The notes beneath the pieces were generated by a model, which worked only from the letters and a program-made list of their open reading frames with translations, had not been told where the DNA came from and did no database searches. From the NCBI RefSeq assembly GCF_005222915.1, contig NZ_STFX01000008.1, positions 1-64,000 on the forward strand: a stretch of DNA of 64,000 nucleotides. The letters run 5' to 3'. Position 1 is the first letter of the stretch; each line of letters opens with the position of its first letter. Positions 30,918-39,621 of the stretch are shown piece by piece. Source of the DNA: Rhizobium sp. FKL33 (GTDB lineage: Bacteria > Pseudomonadota > Alphaproteobacteria > Rhizobiales > Rhizobiaceae). The translations under genes were made by a program, and so were the position numbers.

Positions 30918-31305
30918 CCATAAAGCAAGGATGCGGTTATGGGAAGGTTTTATTTCGAGAGCGTTCATGTCGACCAACCTCGATGGTGGAGACCGGAAGC
31001 AATCAGGCCTCTTGGCGACGGCGCGGTTCGGAAACGAGATTTCGACCGCGATTTCCAAGACTGTCAGCTACAGTGCCAGGCGCCCGGACCAGAGCCGACT
31101 GGAAACTCCTGCAGACTTTCATCGATAGACCGGGAAAGAATGCCGGGCCGACACCCAAAAACTGAGAGAAGAGGCGCAGACAAACAGACAGAAACAGGCT
31201 TCAATGCAACCTGAAATCCACGCCGCCTGAATCCGCTTCAAAGCATGGCGCCGTCAGGTGAATACCGCCTTTGTACGGGCGGAACATATGCTTGAAGAGG
31301 TATCG
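30918..31305. other. spacer between rnpB and the AT-rich island
   Basis: The rnpB promoter must lie at the left end. I see no gene with a credible start on either strand, and no repeat. Base composition shifts from GC-rich to AT-rich near 31290. Confidence 0.4.
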
Positions 31306-31781
31306 ATGCGTACAGAAATTGAGCAAAAGCGATTTGAATTGGTTTTGGATATCTCCGAACGGAGGGGGGTTGAAGGCGTTAAAATATTACAATTCGTCAT
31401 AGAGGAGTGTTTGAGATTTTATCAAAAAAATACGGGATCGATTTTTACGAAGAAATATTGCAATTGATTGAACTCAAGGGAGCGATGGAGAGCAAGATTC
31501 GACACCTCCCAAGACCCGTAAAAAGCTTATACTATCAATTACACGCAAATAAATTTCAAATAACAGAAACTTACGACTTCGATGAAGAAATGCAGGAAAG
31601 TATTACATTTCAAATAGGCGAAATATTTTTATGTGACGGCGTTTCGGCATCAGACGTTTTACATATCTTTGAAACTGGTCTAAAGAGAAGCAACACAGAG
31701 AAATTACCAGAATTTTACAAGATTAACGAATACGCCATCAAAGAAAAAATTTACGTTGCCAACGACACAACAGATCTCTGA
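31306..31781 (+). pseudogene. AT-rich foreign gene split by a -1 frameshift
   Basis: An ATG at 31306 with GAAGAGG upstream opens a 53-codon frame, and a second frame (-1) runs to 31781. They overlap at a run of seven A (31424-31430). Shifting back one base there joins CLRFYQ to KKYGIDFYEEI and gives a coherent protein of about 158 residues, charged and helical, with many Glu, Lys and Ile. The AT-rich codon use is unlike anything else in the window, so the gene was probably acquired. I recognise no family. The break may be a dead gene, programmed slippage on A-AAA-AAT, or a sequencing error. Confidence 0.5.
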
Positions 31782-32064
31782 TAGATCTGGTTAAGCGTGA
31801 TCTACACTCGCCACGCTGGGCGCGCCGCTCCGCCTTCAGCTCATTGAAGAATTGGATCGGATCAACTTCTTGCGGCTCGCCGCTGGCTTTGCCCTCCGCA
31901 AATTCGCGTTTGAGAAATTCCAGTTCGAGCGCCCGCGCCTTCTTATGTTCGTCGAGCAGGCGGAGGCTATCGCGCATGACATCACTGGCGCTCTCATAAC
32001 GCCCGCTTTCGACGAGTTCGCGCACGAAGCCTTCGAAGTGATCTCCGATATTGTAAGCCGATAT
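31738..32064 (-). pseudogene. ParD-like antitoxin remnant without its toxin
   Basis: The frame encodes DHFEGFVRELVESGRYES followed by ASDVMRDSLRLLDEHK, a clear ParD-type ribbon-helix-helix antitoxin. In the family the protein begins about 13 residues before this GTG (32025), and those residues are present here (SAYNIGDHFEGF). The codon where ATG belongs is ATA (32064-32062), with GAGAGG about 10 nt upstream. At the 3' end the frame runs on past GEPQEVDPIQFFNELKAERR into unrelated residues at the edge of the AT-rich island. No ParE toxin follows. It is probably a decayed parDE module. Confidence 0.6.
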
Positions 32065-32140
32065 TATAGCTGCACCTCTCGATCAGCAGACTCTACCAGT
32101 TTTTGCTACAAGAGCCAAACGGAACCGCCCGGCGACATCC

Positions 32141-33346
32141 TCACACAAACCTCGGCCTGAAATCCGCAGTCGGATAGGCCGGATCGACGATCTCGCCATG
32201 CACGAGGAGTTCCGCCCCCAACCGGCCGATTTCGTCCGAGCTTTTCGCCGCGGCGCCGCAGCCGCCGGCCATGACGAAGATCGACGGCGCAGAGGTCGGG
32301 CCGATGGCTGGATATTTGGTCGGGACGCCCTGATCATGCGGATAGGAGGTCACGCAGGTCACCGGCCGGGCCTCCTTGATGTCGAGCGAGGGAACGAGGC
32401 GCTTCATCATGCCGACGAGATGATCGAAATTGCGGGGGCTGCCGCCGCTCTTGAACCAGTCGCGCACGGCGTCGGTGTTTTCGAGCAGGATATCGGTCAT
32501 ATCGCCGCCGATCTTCAGATAATGCTTGCCGTCCGGATAGAGGATCGGCGGCAGCATATAGACGCCCAACTCCTCCGGCTCGTCTTCGAAGATCAGCGAC
32601 GGCATGGAGGCGAGCCGCGCGGCTTCAGCCTCGGAGACTTCGAACAGGCTGATCGTGCGGCCATAGACCTGCATGTCGAGAACGTCGGGCAAAAGTCCCG
32701 GCTGATTGGTGAAACCGCCGGCGGCGACCAGCACGCGAGCCGCGCTGACCGTCTCGCCGTCCTCGAGCGTGATCTCGGCGTAACCATGCTTCTGGGCGAT
32801 CGACAACGCATGCTTGCGGATCACGCTCGCTCCGGCCTTCTCCGCCGCGATCGTCTGCGCCGCCACCAGCCTGCGCGGGCTGACATAGCCGGCATTCACC
32901 GGCTCGAACACGGCGTCGGAGCCGTCGGGAAAGCTGAAATAGGAAAATGTCGCCTTAAGCCCCTCGTCGTCCAGAAGGACGGGCTCGACGCCCACCCGCG
33001 CGGCGGCGGCGCGGATATTGGCCATATAGGTCTGGCTGCGGCCTGTCTTGAGGCCGGAGATCAGGCAGCCCTTTTCGCCGTAGAAGGTCACGCCGCTTTT
33101 CGCCTCGATCTCCCGGTAGCGCGCAATCGAGCGGTTGGCGAGCCGCGCCCAGACTTCGTTGGGATCGATGGTGCGGGTGATGCGGCCTTCGTCGTAATGG
33201 CTGGCGAACACGCCCTGATGGCTCGCCCAATCGTGAGGCTCATCCGGGCCGATCAGCACGACGCCCGGAACCTGTTCGGCGAGATGGCGGGCGGCGGCGG
33301 AGCCGGTCAGGCCGCGTCCGACCACGGCGTATTGGAACTGGGGCAC
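32141..33346 (-). CDS. FAD-dependent amino acid/amine oxidoreductase (DAO family)
   Basis: This is a flavoprotein of the D-amino-acid oxidase / sarcosine oxidase superfamily, 401 aa. The N-terminal Rossmann motif VVGRGLTGSAAARHLAE binds FAD, with an unusual Arg in the GxGxxG turn. The block SHQGVFASHYDEGRITRTIDP resembles MSOX/SolA-type enzymes, where a His or Cys holds FAD. The C-terminal VMAGGCGAAAKSSDEIGRLGAELL closes the fold. I prefer a GTG start at 33346, with GGAGA 7 nt upstream, over an ATG 13 codons earlier. The substrate is unknown. It is downstream of the chaperone group and may share its transcript (42-bp gap). Confidence 0.85.
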   Translation of the reverse strand: MPQFQYAVVGRGLTGSAAARHLAEQVPGVVLIGPDEPHDWASHQGVFASHYDEGRITRTIDPNEVWARLANRSIARYREIEAKSGVTFYGEKGCLISGLKTGRSQTYMANIRAAAARVGVEPVLLDDEGLKATFSYFSFPDGSDAVFEPVNAGYVSPRRLVAAQTIAAEKAGASVIRKHALSIAQKHGYAEITLEDGETVSAARVLVAAGGFTNQPGLLPDVLDMQVYGRTISLFEVSEAEAARLASMPSLIFEDEPEELGVYMLPPILYPDGKHYLKIGGDMTDILLENTDAVRDWFKSGGSPRNFDHLVGMMKRLVPSLDIKEARPVTCVTSYPHDQGVPTKYPAIGPTSAPSIFVMAGGCGAAAKSSDEIGRLGAELLVHGEIVDPAYPTADFRPRFV

Positions 33347-33388
33347 GGGAAATCTCCGGACTCGAAAATGGCGAATGGCGTTCAAGTT

Positions 33389-34696
33389 TTATTGCAGAAC
33401 AAGGCGCAGGAAAACAGCGGCGAGCAGAATGAAAATGCCGAGCGCCATCTTCGTCCGATCCGGTTTGCCGAAAGCAGCCGCCGCCTCCGCCAAGCGTTCA
33501 TAGGGGGCAGCATTCGCCTTGAGCGGCGCGAGATGTTCGCTGAGCGCCGCGAGCCGGAGCTTGCGCCAGTTGAAGGCGGTGGAGAGCGCAACGACGATAT
33601 AAATGGTGACTAAGAGGCCGTAAAAACCGTTGACCATCGGCAAGCCCTCGCGGGTTGACGGCGAACGCAGAATGGCGTTGGCAATGGCCAAGATTGCCGC
33701 GAACCACGCCAGTTTCCCAAGCCGGTAATAGAAGGCGAAGGGCGCCGGAAACAACAATCCGACCACGGAGAACGCCCAGGGGTAGCTGCGCTCGCGAATC
33801 GCGCGCTCGAAATAGGCGATCATCTTCGGCTCGCGCGCAAAAGCGAGCGCCACGAGGCCAGGATCGAGATCGTCGACGCCGTCCAGCGTTTGCGGCTGGG
33901 CGGGCGCATCGGCCGCACCGCGCCGCTCGGCGGCGTCCGACAGCGCGTCGATCAGCGAATCGGCGTCCTCGGGACGCATATGGCGGAGGATGCGGCGATC
34001 GTTGGACAGGAGGTCGAAGCGCCGGTCGAGTTCCCGCAGCACCCCGGGCTGGTCATGCGGCTTGAGATCGCCCGATTGGATCTGGTCGAGGAGGTCGCGC
34101 AGCGCCACGCCGAGCGCCTCGTCGAACTGGCTGAGCGGAAGGTTTTCGAGCGCGTCGAAGACGTTGCCCCAGAGATCCAGCGGTCGCCGCCAGGGTTGGG
34201 TCTTGCGGGTCTCCTCCAGCAATTCCCAGAGTTCGAGCTCCTCCTCGTCATCGTCATGCGCCTCCGCCGGCGACTCGCCTGCTGTCGCCTCGGTATCAGG
34301 CGCGGGATAGGACAGTTCGACGACGACCCGTTTGGCGTCGGACGGATCAGATGGCGTGAGAGCGGGCGCATCTTTCGCCTCGACCGTCACCGCCTCCGCC
34401 AGATCACGACCGGACAGATCCGCCGCCGGGCCATCCGCCTCGACTGAAGGGACAACTGGAGCGACCGCCGCATCTTCCGGCGAGGCGTTTTCGGCAGCGC
34501 CCTCGCCTTCCTCGTCGCTCGTTACCCAATGGCTTTCCTCCAGCGCCGCGTCGCGGGCTTCCACCAGCGCCTGGAAGCCGGCAGGATCCTCATCCGGACG
34601 CGTCACCTTGAGCCTGCGCGCATAGGCCTTGCGGATCTCCTTCTGGTCGGAGGTCGGATCGATATCGAGAATGGTCCAGGGATAGCGACGGGTCAT
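33389..34696 (-). CDS. Membrane-anchored J-like protein, distal copy
   Basis: The N-terminus (YPWTILDIDPTSDQKEIRKA, residues 5-24) is a J-domain. Helix II to III reads TRPDEDPAGFQAL, so the HPD tripeptide is RPD. Residues about 60-200 are acidic and low-complexity (Ala, Asp, Glu, Pro). The C-terminal third has three or four membrane segments, with AFYYRLGKLAWFAAI like the DUF2628 family. It is 435 aa. The ATG at 34696 overlaps the upstream J-like gene by 4 bp. Together with HscC it forms a dedicated Hsp70/J system at the inner membrane; clients are unknown. E. coli HscC also works with two J-proteins (DjlB, DjlC). Confidence 0.85.
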   Translation of the reverse strand: MTRRYPWTILDIDPTSDQKEIRKAYARRLKVTRPDEDPAGFQALVEARDAALEESHWVTSDEEGEGAAENASPEDAAVAPVVPSVEADGPAADLSGRDLAEAVTVEAKDAPALTPSDPSDAKRVVVELSYPAPDTEATAGESPAEAHDDDEEELELWELLEETRKTQPWRRPLDLWGNVFDALENLPLSQFDEALGVALRDLLDQIQSGDLKPHDQPGVLRELDRRFDLLSNDRRILRHMRPEDADSLIDALSDAAERRGAADAPAQPQTLDGVDDLDPGLVALAFAREPKMIAYFERAIRERSYPWAFSVVGLLFPAPFAFYYRLGKLAWFAAILAIANAILRSPSTREGLPMVNGFYGLLVTIYIVVALSTAFNWRKLRLAALSEHLAPLKANAAPYERLAEAAAAFGKPDRTKMALGIFILLAAVFLRLVLQ

Positions 34697-35886
34697 GGCT
34701 GGGGTCCATAAACGGCGGCGCGGATGCCCGCGGCGAGCACAAACAGGAATATTGCACCCAGCCAAGCATTGTGCGGAGACGCGACGCCAAGCTCGGCCAG
34801 GCGCCGCAAGGCATAAGCCGGCGATCTTCTACGCCTTTTCAACACATCCACCCATAGCCGAAGTTGGAAAACACGCAATTGATCCGCCTTGATACCCACA
34901 CACAGGCATTGGACCACATACAGCAAGATGAGCCCGCTCTGTAATGCACCGCCAAGAGGGATCATCTCCTTTGGAGTAAGGCCCAGATAGAGAACCGGTG
35001 GAAGCCCAATCAGGGCCGCAAGCCAGTAAATCCGGTGATAAAGAGCGAAGAAATACGGAAAAAACAGTCCAAAAAGATCTACGTTGAGTGGGAAGCGGCC
35101 CGTGGTCTTCGCAATATCGCAGATCCGCAGCATGCGCTTGCTCGAGGCGAAAGTCGTCAGGATGAAAATGTCATCGACATAGAGCGGCGGCCTTTCTCGG
35201 GAAGCGGAACCGCCCGGTCCTTGTCCAATCGCAAACGCAAGGAGAGAGGCGAAATGCAGCGCTGCATCGGAACCAAAATAGTTAAGCAGGATCCGCTCGT
35301 CGCCGAAAATCTTGAAGCGACGATCAAGCTCGATCAGGACCTGTTCGAAAGGCCCGAGTATGTCGCGAGGCTCTTGGAGCGTAACGTCCTGGAACGCGCG
35401 AGGCTGACGATGCGCCAGCCCCTCTGCAATATGACGAATGACCGGACCCAAAAACTGACCCAACTCTTGTAGGGGCGCGTTCTCTACAACGTCAAAAGCG
35501 TCACAATAAGCCGCCACGACATCGCCATTCTTCTCAAAGGCAACATCTACCTGCTCTAGCGCCTTAAACAATTGCCGGATAGCAGTGGCGTCGGTCTCTT
35601 CTGTTAGTCGCGTGCCAGGTTCAGTCTGAAGCAACTGGATAACTGGGCGGAATTTTGTGTTGGCTTCGTTCTTGTATAACGTCGCCGACAGGATTGCGCC
35701 GACATGCGGAGCGGTGACCGCCAGCCGCAACGCCTCGTTCCGCGCGGTCAGAAGTCTCTGAAACGCTTCTGGATTCTCATCCGGCCGCGCCGATTTCAAG
35801 GCTATGGCGTAGGCCTTGCGGATGGCTGAAGCGTCGGCCGTCCGTTCGATCCCGAGCGCCGACCATGGATAGTCAGAGGTCTCCAT
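34693..35886 (-). CDS. Membrane-anchored J-like protein, proximal copy
   Basis: This 397-residue protein is a paralogue of the next gene. The J-like N-terminus is YPWSALGIERTADASAIRKA, and the HPD position reads RPD in SARPDENPEAFQRLL. A helical middle follows, then about four membrane segments, beginning FFPYFFALYHRIYWLAAL. It lacks the acidic low-complexity stretch of its partner. Codon use looks a little less GC-rich than in its neighbours. It starts 7 bp after the hscC stop and overlaps the second J-like gene by 4 bp, so the three genes are one operon. Confidence 0.85.
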   Translation of the reverse strand: METSDYPWSALGIERTADASAIRKAYAIALKSARPDENPEAFQRLLTARNEALRLAVTAPHVGAILSATLYKNEANTKFRPVIQLLQTEPGTRLTEETDATAIRQLFKALEQVDVAFEKNGDVVAAYCDAFDVVENAPLQELGQFLGPVIRHIAEGLAHRQPRAFQDVTLQEPRDILGPFEQVLIELDRRFKIFGDERILLNYFGSDAALHFASLLAFAIGQGPGGSASRERPPLYVDDIFILTTFASSKRMLRICDIAKTTGRFPLNVDLFGLFFPYFFALYHRIYWLAALIGLPPVLYLGLTPKEMIPLGGALQSGLILLYVVQCLCVGIKADQLRVFQLRLWVDVLKRRRRSPAYALRRLAELGVASPHNAWLGAIFLFVLAAGIRAAVYGPQP

Positions 35887-35893
35887 CCCCGTC

Positions 35894-37591
35894 TCAATCG
35901 CGGTTGAAGACGAATTTGTCGAACTGGTTCAGGAAGGCGCGAAACTCCTCGCGCACCGCCTCGATGTCGCGCAGCCGCTGGTCTTCGATTTCGGCGGTGA
36001 ACTGCATCAGCCCATCGGCGATGATCTGGCGATCCTGCTCGAGCGCTTCGGCATAGATGCGTTCGGCCCGCGCGATGAGTTCGCGATTTTCCTGCTGGTC
36101 GCGGGGCGCGAGCTTGATCTTCGAAAGCTGCTCGAAGCGTTTGGCCAATTCCTTCTCGTCGAGACCGGAATCGTTGGAGAACACCGTCTTGAACACGTCC
36201 TTGGTCGATTGCACCGTCGCCTCGACCTCGAGCGCACCATTGATGTCATAAGTGAAGCGCACATCGACGCTTTCATGGCCGGCGGGTTTGCGCGGGATCT
36301 TCACATTCAGCGTGCCGATATGGACATTGTGCTCGGGACGGATGTTTTCGCCCTGATAGATCCTGAGCGCAATTTCCGTCTGGTTGTCGGAGATGGTGGT
36401 GAAAGGCTCTACGCGGCTGATCGGCACGGTGGCGTTGCGCTCGATCAGCGGCGAAACCACCTCTTCCCGCCTGCCGTCAGGCCGCGTGCGCATCGAGGCG
36501 ACGCCGAGCGTGAAGGGGCAGACATCGGTCAACAACACATCGTCGACCGCCGCGTTCCGGCTTTTCAGCGCCGACTGGATCACCGCGCCCATCGCCACGA
36601 CCTCGTCGGGATTGATGGTGACGAAGGGCAGCTTGCCGAACAGGCGTGCGATCATCTGGCGGATCGCCGGCATGCGGGTCGCGCCGCCCACCAGCACGAT
36701 GGCGTCGAGCTCATCGGGCGAAATCGACGAATCGCGCAGCGCTCGTTCGAGCGGATGCCGGAGCCGCCGCATGAGGTCGGAGGCCTCCGCCTCGAATTCC
36801 TCGCGCGTGACGACGCCTTCGAGCACGGTCTTTTCGAGCGTGATGCGATAATCGAGGTTCGGTTTGGCGGAGAGATCGATCTTCAGCGTGTCGGCGGCGC
36901 GCAGGATTCGCGCCTGGTCGATCTTGCCGAGGCCGGCGCGGTCAATATTGCCCTTGCGCAGGAGGAGACCCGCCAGCGCTTCGGAGAAATCGTCGCCGCC
37001 GAGGAAATTGTCGCCGGCGGAGGCGCGGATTTCGAACACGCCGTCATATTTGTGCATGATCGACACGTCGAATGTGCCGCCGCCCAGATCAAACACCAGG
37101 AACTGGCCGTCGTCGCGGGTCTCGAGCCCATAGGCCAGCACCGCCGCCGTCGGCTCGTTGATCAGCCGCTCGACCTTGAGGCCGGCAAGCTTCGCCGCAT
37201 TGATGGTCGCCTTGCGCTGGCCGTCATTGAAATAGGCCGGGCAGGAAATCACCGCTTCGGTGATCTCCTCGTCATATTTGGATTTGTAGTCGTCGATCAG
37301 CGAGCGCAGGATGAAGGAAGACAGTTCCTCGGCGCGGAAACTTCTCTTGCCGAGCGACACGACCCGGTCGGTGCCCATCCAGCGCTTGAACGACATCACC
37401 GCGGCGTCGGGATTGGTCAGCGCCATTTCCCGGGCGGCTGCTCCCACCACGATCTCGCCATTCTGGTCGACATAGACGGCCGAGGGCGTGAGAAAACCGC
37501 CATTGGCGTTTTCGATCAATCTGGCTTTGCCGTCTTCGAACACGCCGATCAGGGAATTGGTGGTTCCGAGGTCGATTCCGACGATAGCCAT
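35894..37591 (-). CDS. hscC: HscC-type Hsp70 chaperone
   Basis: This 565-residue Hsp70 is shorter than DnaK (about 640) and fits the HscC subfamily. Nucleotide-binding motifs are MAIVGIDLGTTNSLIGVF, the phosphate block VFDLGGGTFDVSI and the adenosine block IVLVGGATRMPAIR. The linker is DVCPFTLGVAS where DnaK has DVTPLSLG. The lid domain is short and has no acidic EEVD-like tail. The ATG at 37591 begins the canonical N-terminus. It heads an operon with two J-like membrane proteins, which supports a specialised role rather than general folding. Confidence 0.92.
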   Translation of the reverse strand: MAIVGIDLGTTNSLIGVFEDGKARLIENANGGFLTPSAVYVDQNGEIVVGAAAREMALTNPDAAVMSFKRWMGTDRVVSLGKRSFRAEELSSFILRSLIDDYKSKYDEEITEAVISCPAYFNDGQRKATINAAKLAGLKVERLINEPTAAVLAYGLETRDDGQFLVFDLGGGTFDVSIMHKYDGVFEIRASAGDNFLGGDDFSEALAGLLLRKGNIDRAGLGKIDQARILRAADTLKIDLSAKPNLDYRITLEKTVLEGVVTREEFEAEASDLMRRLRHPLERALRDSSISPDELDAIVLVGGATRMPAIRQMIARLFGKLPFVTINPDEVVAMGAVIQSALKSRNAAVDDVLLTDVCPFTLGVASMRTRPDGRREEVVSPLIERNATVPISRVEPFTTISDNQTEIALRIYQGENIRPEHNVHIGTLNVKIPRKPAGHESVDVRFTYDINGALEVEATVQSTKDVFKTVFSNDSGLDEKELAKRFEQLSKIKLAPRDQQENRELIARAERIYAEALEQDRQIIADGLMQFTAEIEDQRLRDIEAVREEFRAFLNQFDKFVFNRD

Positions 37592-37663
37592 TTTGAACCC
37601 GCGCACTGTTTTACACAGAGTGTTTCTTAGTCAGTGTGAACTCTTCGGACAACAGAAAGTTGC

Positions 37664-38422
37664 TCAGTCCTGCGGCAGCGCCCGAAGCAGCCGATGCAAG
37701 GTGTCGATGGTGGAGGCGTCGGCGACGCCGTCGACGCGCTCGGGGCGGAAATGCCGCTGGAACGCCTCGACCACGCCTGCGGTCCGGTCGCAGAATTCAC
37801 CGCTGACGGGCGCGTTGTAACCATAGAGCGCCAGCATCGCCTGCAACGCCTCGACCGGCGGCCCCGCATCGCCCCGCTGGAAGAAGCGTCCGCCCGAAAT
37901 CACCGCCGGCTCGACATGATGGCCCACCCCGGCTTCGGCCAACGCCTGCCAGGGAAATTTCTCGCCGGGATCGACCTTGCGCACCGGCGCCACATCGGAA
38001 TGGCCGAGCACGCGCTCGGAGACGATGCCGTGACGGGCGACGATGTCGCGGCAGAGCGCGATCACCGATGCGATCTGCGCAGGCTGGAAGTCAGGCAGTC
38101 CGCCGGGATGGCCGGCATTGGCGATCTCGATGCCGATGGAGCGGGAGTTGATGTCCGTTTCCCCCTTCCAGAAGCTCGCGCCGGCATGCCACGCCCGCTT
38201 GTCCTCCGCCACCAGCTGGCTGACGCGGCCGTCCTCCCAGACGAAATAATGGCTCGACACTTCGCTTTCGGGCCGGCGCAGCCAGTCGAAGGCCGCATCC
38301 GCCGACGGCATGCCGGTGTAGTGCAGGATGATCATGTCGGGACGCTCGACACCCTTGCGATCGCCGAAATTGGGGGATGCGGCGACATCGGCGCGCGCGA
38401 AATCGGGGGAAAAATGGCTCAT
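37664..38422 (-). CDS. N-acetylmuramoyl-L-alanine amidase, AmpD/AmiD type
   Basis: This 252-residue zinc amidase cleaves the bond between MurNAc and L-Ala. The Amidase_2 domain (residues about 15-165) has zinc ligands His in MIILHYTGMPSA and His in VLGHSDVAP, with the Asp of RKVDPGEKFPW. A PG_binding_1 domain covers about 185-250. There is no evident signal peptide or lipobox, so a cytoplasmic AmpD-like recycling role is possible. However, the added binding domain is more like the exported AmiD. The stop is 72 bp before the hscC start, and the upstream DnaJ-type gene ends 21 bp before its start. Confidence 0.9.
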   Translation of the reverse strand: MSHFSPDFARADVAASPNFGDRKGVERPDMIILHYTGMPSADAAFDWLRRPESEVSSHYFVWEDGRVSQLVAEDKRAWHAGASFWKGETDINSRSIGIEIANAGHPGGLPDFQPAQIASVIALCRDIVARHGIVSERVLGHSDVAPVRKVDPGEKFPWQALAEAGVGHHVEPAVISGGRFFQRGDAGPPVEALQAMLALYGYNAPVSGEFCDRTAGVVEAFQRHFRPERVDGVADASTIDTLHRLLRALPQD

Positions 38423-38443
38423 CAACAGTCTCGAATGCTGGCG

Positions 38444-39154
38444 TCAGGCCGCGCGAAGTTCGCGTTCGATGGCGGCATAGGCCGCGTTATACGTCGCCAT
38501 GCGCTCATGCGCCACCGCCTGGAACGACGTGGGCAGGCCCCGGGCGATCATCACGTCGGGATGATGCTCGCGCACCAGCGCGCGATATTGCTGGCGGATG
38601 GTCGAGAAATCGTCCTTCCGCGACACGCCGAGCACGCTATAGGGATCAGCGCCCTCGACATAGACATGACGGGCGAGGATCTGCGCGAAGCGGTCTTCCG
38701 AGATCTGGAAGATCGCCGCGACATTTTCGAGATAGGCCATTTCGCGCTCGTGCACCGCGCCATCCGCCTTGGCGATATGGAACAGGCCGTCCATGACGTT
38801 TTCGAGCATCGCGCAATTGGGATGGTCGGAGCGGCAGAGGCCGGAGAGCTTTTCGGCATAGGCCTCGTAACCCGCGACATCCTGCTTGGCGAGATTATAG
38901 AGGCGGGCGACATTGCGCGCTTCCGCGTCCGGATATTCGAAGATCTGCTGAAAAGCCTCGATCTCGTTCGGCGTCACGATGCCGTCGGCCTTGGCCATCT
39001 TGGCCGAAAGCGCGATGACCGCGACGGAAAAGGCGACCTTGCGCCGCGTTTCCGGATCGCCTTCGAACACGGTCCGGATCGCCTCGATGAGGCTCGACAA
39101 GGCGTTGGTCGCGGTGTCGGCGACTGCGCTGAAGAGCTTTTCCCAAAAAGACAT
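38444..39154 (-). CDS. TerB-DnaJ protein (DjlA-like)
   Basis: This 236-residue protein has a TerB-like helical domain (residues about 30-150: RRKVAFSVAVIALSAKMAKADG and later FHIAKADGAVHEREMAYLE), then a C-terminal J-domain (about 165-236) with an intact HPD in VREHHPDVM. E. coli DjlA has the same order plus an N-terminal membrane helix, which is absent here. It can stimulate an Hsp70, either DnaK or the neighbouring HscC. It is cotranscribed with the amidase (21-bp gap), a pairing that recurs in Rhizobiales. Confidence 0.9.
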   Translation of the reverse strand: MSFWEKLFSAVADTATNALSSLIEAIRTVFEGDPETRRKVAFSVAVIALSAKMAKADGIVTPNEIEAFQQIFEYPDAEARNVARLYNLAKQDVAGYEAYAEKLSGLCRSDHPNCAMLENVMDGLFHIAKADGAVHEREMAYLENVAAIFQISEDRFAQILARHVYVEGADPYSVLGVSRKDDFSTIRQQYRALVREHHPDVMIARGLPTSFQAVAHERMATYNAAYAAIERELRAA

Positions 39155-39311
39155 GATCGCGTCCGGCTGGAGGAGAACGAGGATAGAAGAAAAGGGTGAC
39201 CAATTGTCGGCTTAAAAGCAAGCCATGGCGAGAATGAAATTTCCGTAATGCAAATTGATCGGAAACGATCTTTCCGGCGAATTTGCAGTCGCCGCAGCCA
39301 AATGTGGCGAA

Positions 39312-39346
39312 TACAAAAGCGGCTCCGCACGATGGCGGAACCGCTT
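39312..39346 (-). terminator. Terminator after the small basic protein gene
   Basis: Stem AAGCGG-C-TCCGC / GCGGA-A-CCGCTT with one mismatch and a 6-nt loop is followed, reading leftward, by TTGTATT. It lies 32 bp past the stop of the 80-residue gene. Confidence 0.75.
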
Positions 39347-39378
39347 CGAATGCGCAGTAACCTGGCATCGACCCGAGT

Positions 39379-39621
39379 TTACGGGCAGACGCGCGACTTG
39401 GTGATCACCGTCTTGTTGCTAGTCACCTTTTTCACCGTCTTGGTGTAGCACGGCTGGCGTACCACCACCTTCTTGACCACAGGCGGACGAACGATCACGC
39501 GCTGTGCGGGCGTGTTCGGAGCCACGCGGATGGTGAGGCTGTCAGCAAGCGCTGGGCCGGTGACAGCCGCTGCGAAGCCGAAGGCGGAAGCGGCGACAAT
39601 TGTTTTGAGCGAGGTCTTCAT
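39379..39621 (-). CDS. Small basic secreted protein
   Basis: This 80-residue protein starts MKTSLKTIVAASAFGFAAAV with a Sec signal peptide cut near ALA-DS. The mature part of about 54 residues is rich in Lys, Arg, Val and Thr (VVKKVVVRQPCYTKTVKKVT), with a CxxxxxK pattern and a final Cys, so one disulfide is possible. AGGAGA lies 6 nt before the ATG at 39621. I recognise no family; such Val/Lys-rich proteins are common and uncharacterised in rhizobia. It stands alone between a terminator and a divergent region with the phosphofructokinase gene. Confidence 0.75.
   Translation of the reverse strand: MKTSLKTIVAASAFGFAAAVTGPALADSLTIRVAPNTPAQRVIVRPPVVKKVVVRQPCYTKTVKKVTSNKTVITKSRVCP

Noticed and set aside
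30567-31165. Overlapping plus-strand frames across rnpB
   Set aside because: They cover the RNase P RNA and have no start signals.
31407-31781. Independent gene starting at GTG 31407
   Set aside because: Its apparent ribosome binding site touches the start codon, and the protein sequence continues smoothly from the upstream frame, so one frameshifted gene is more likely.
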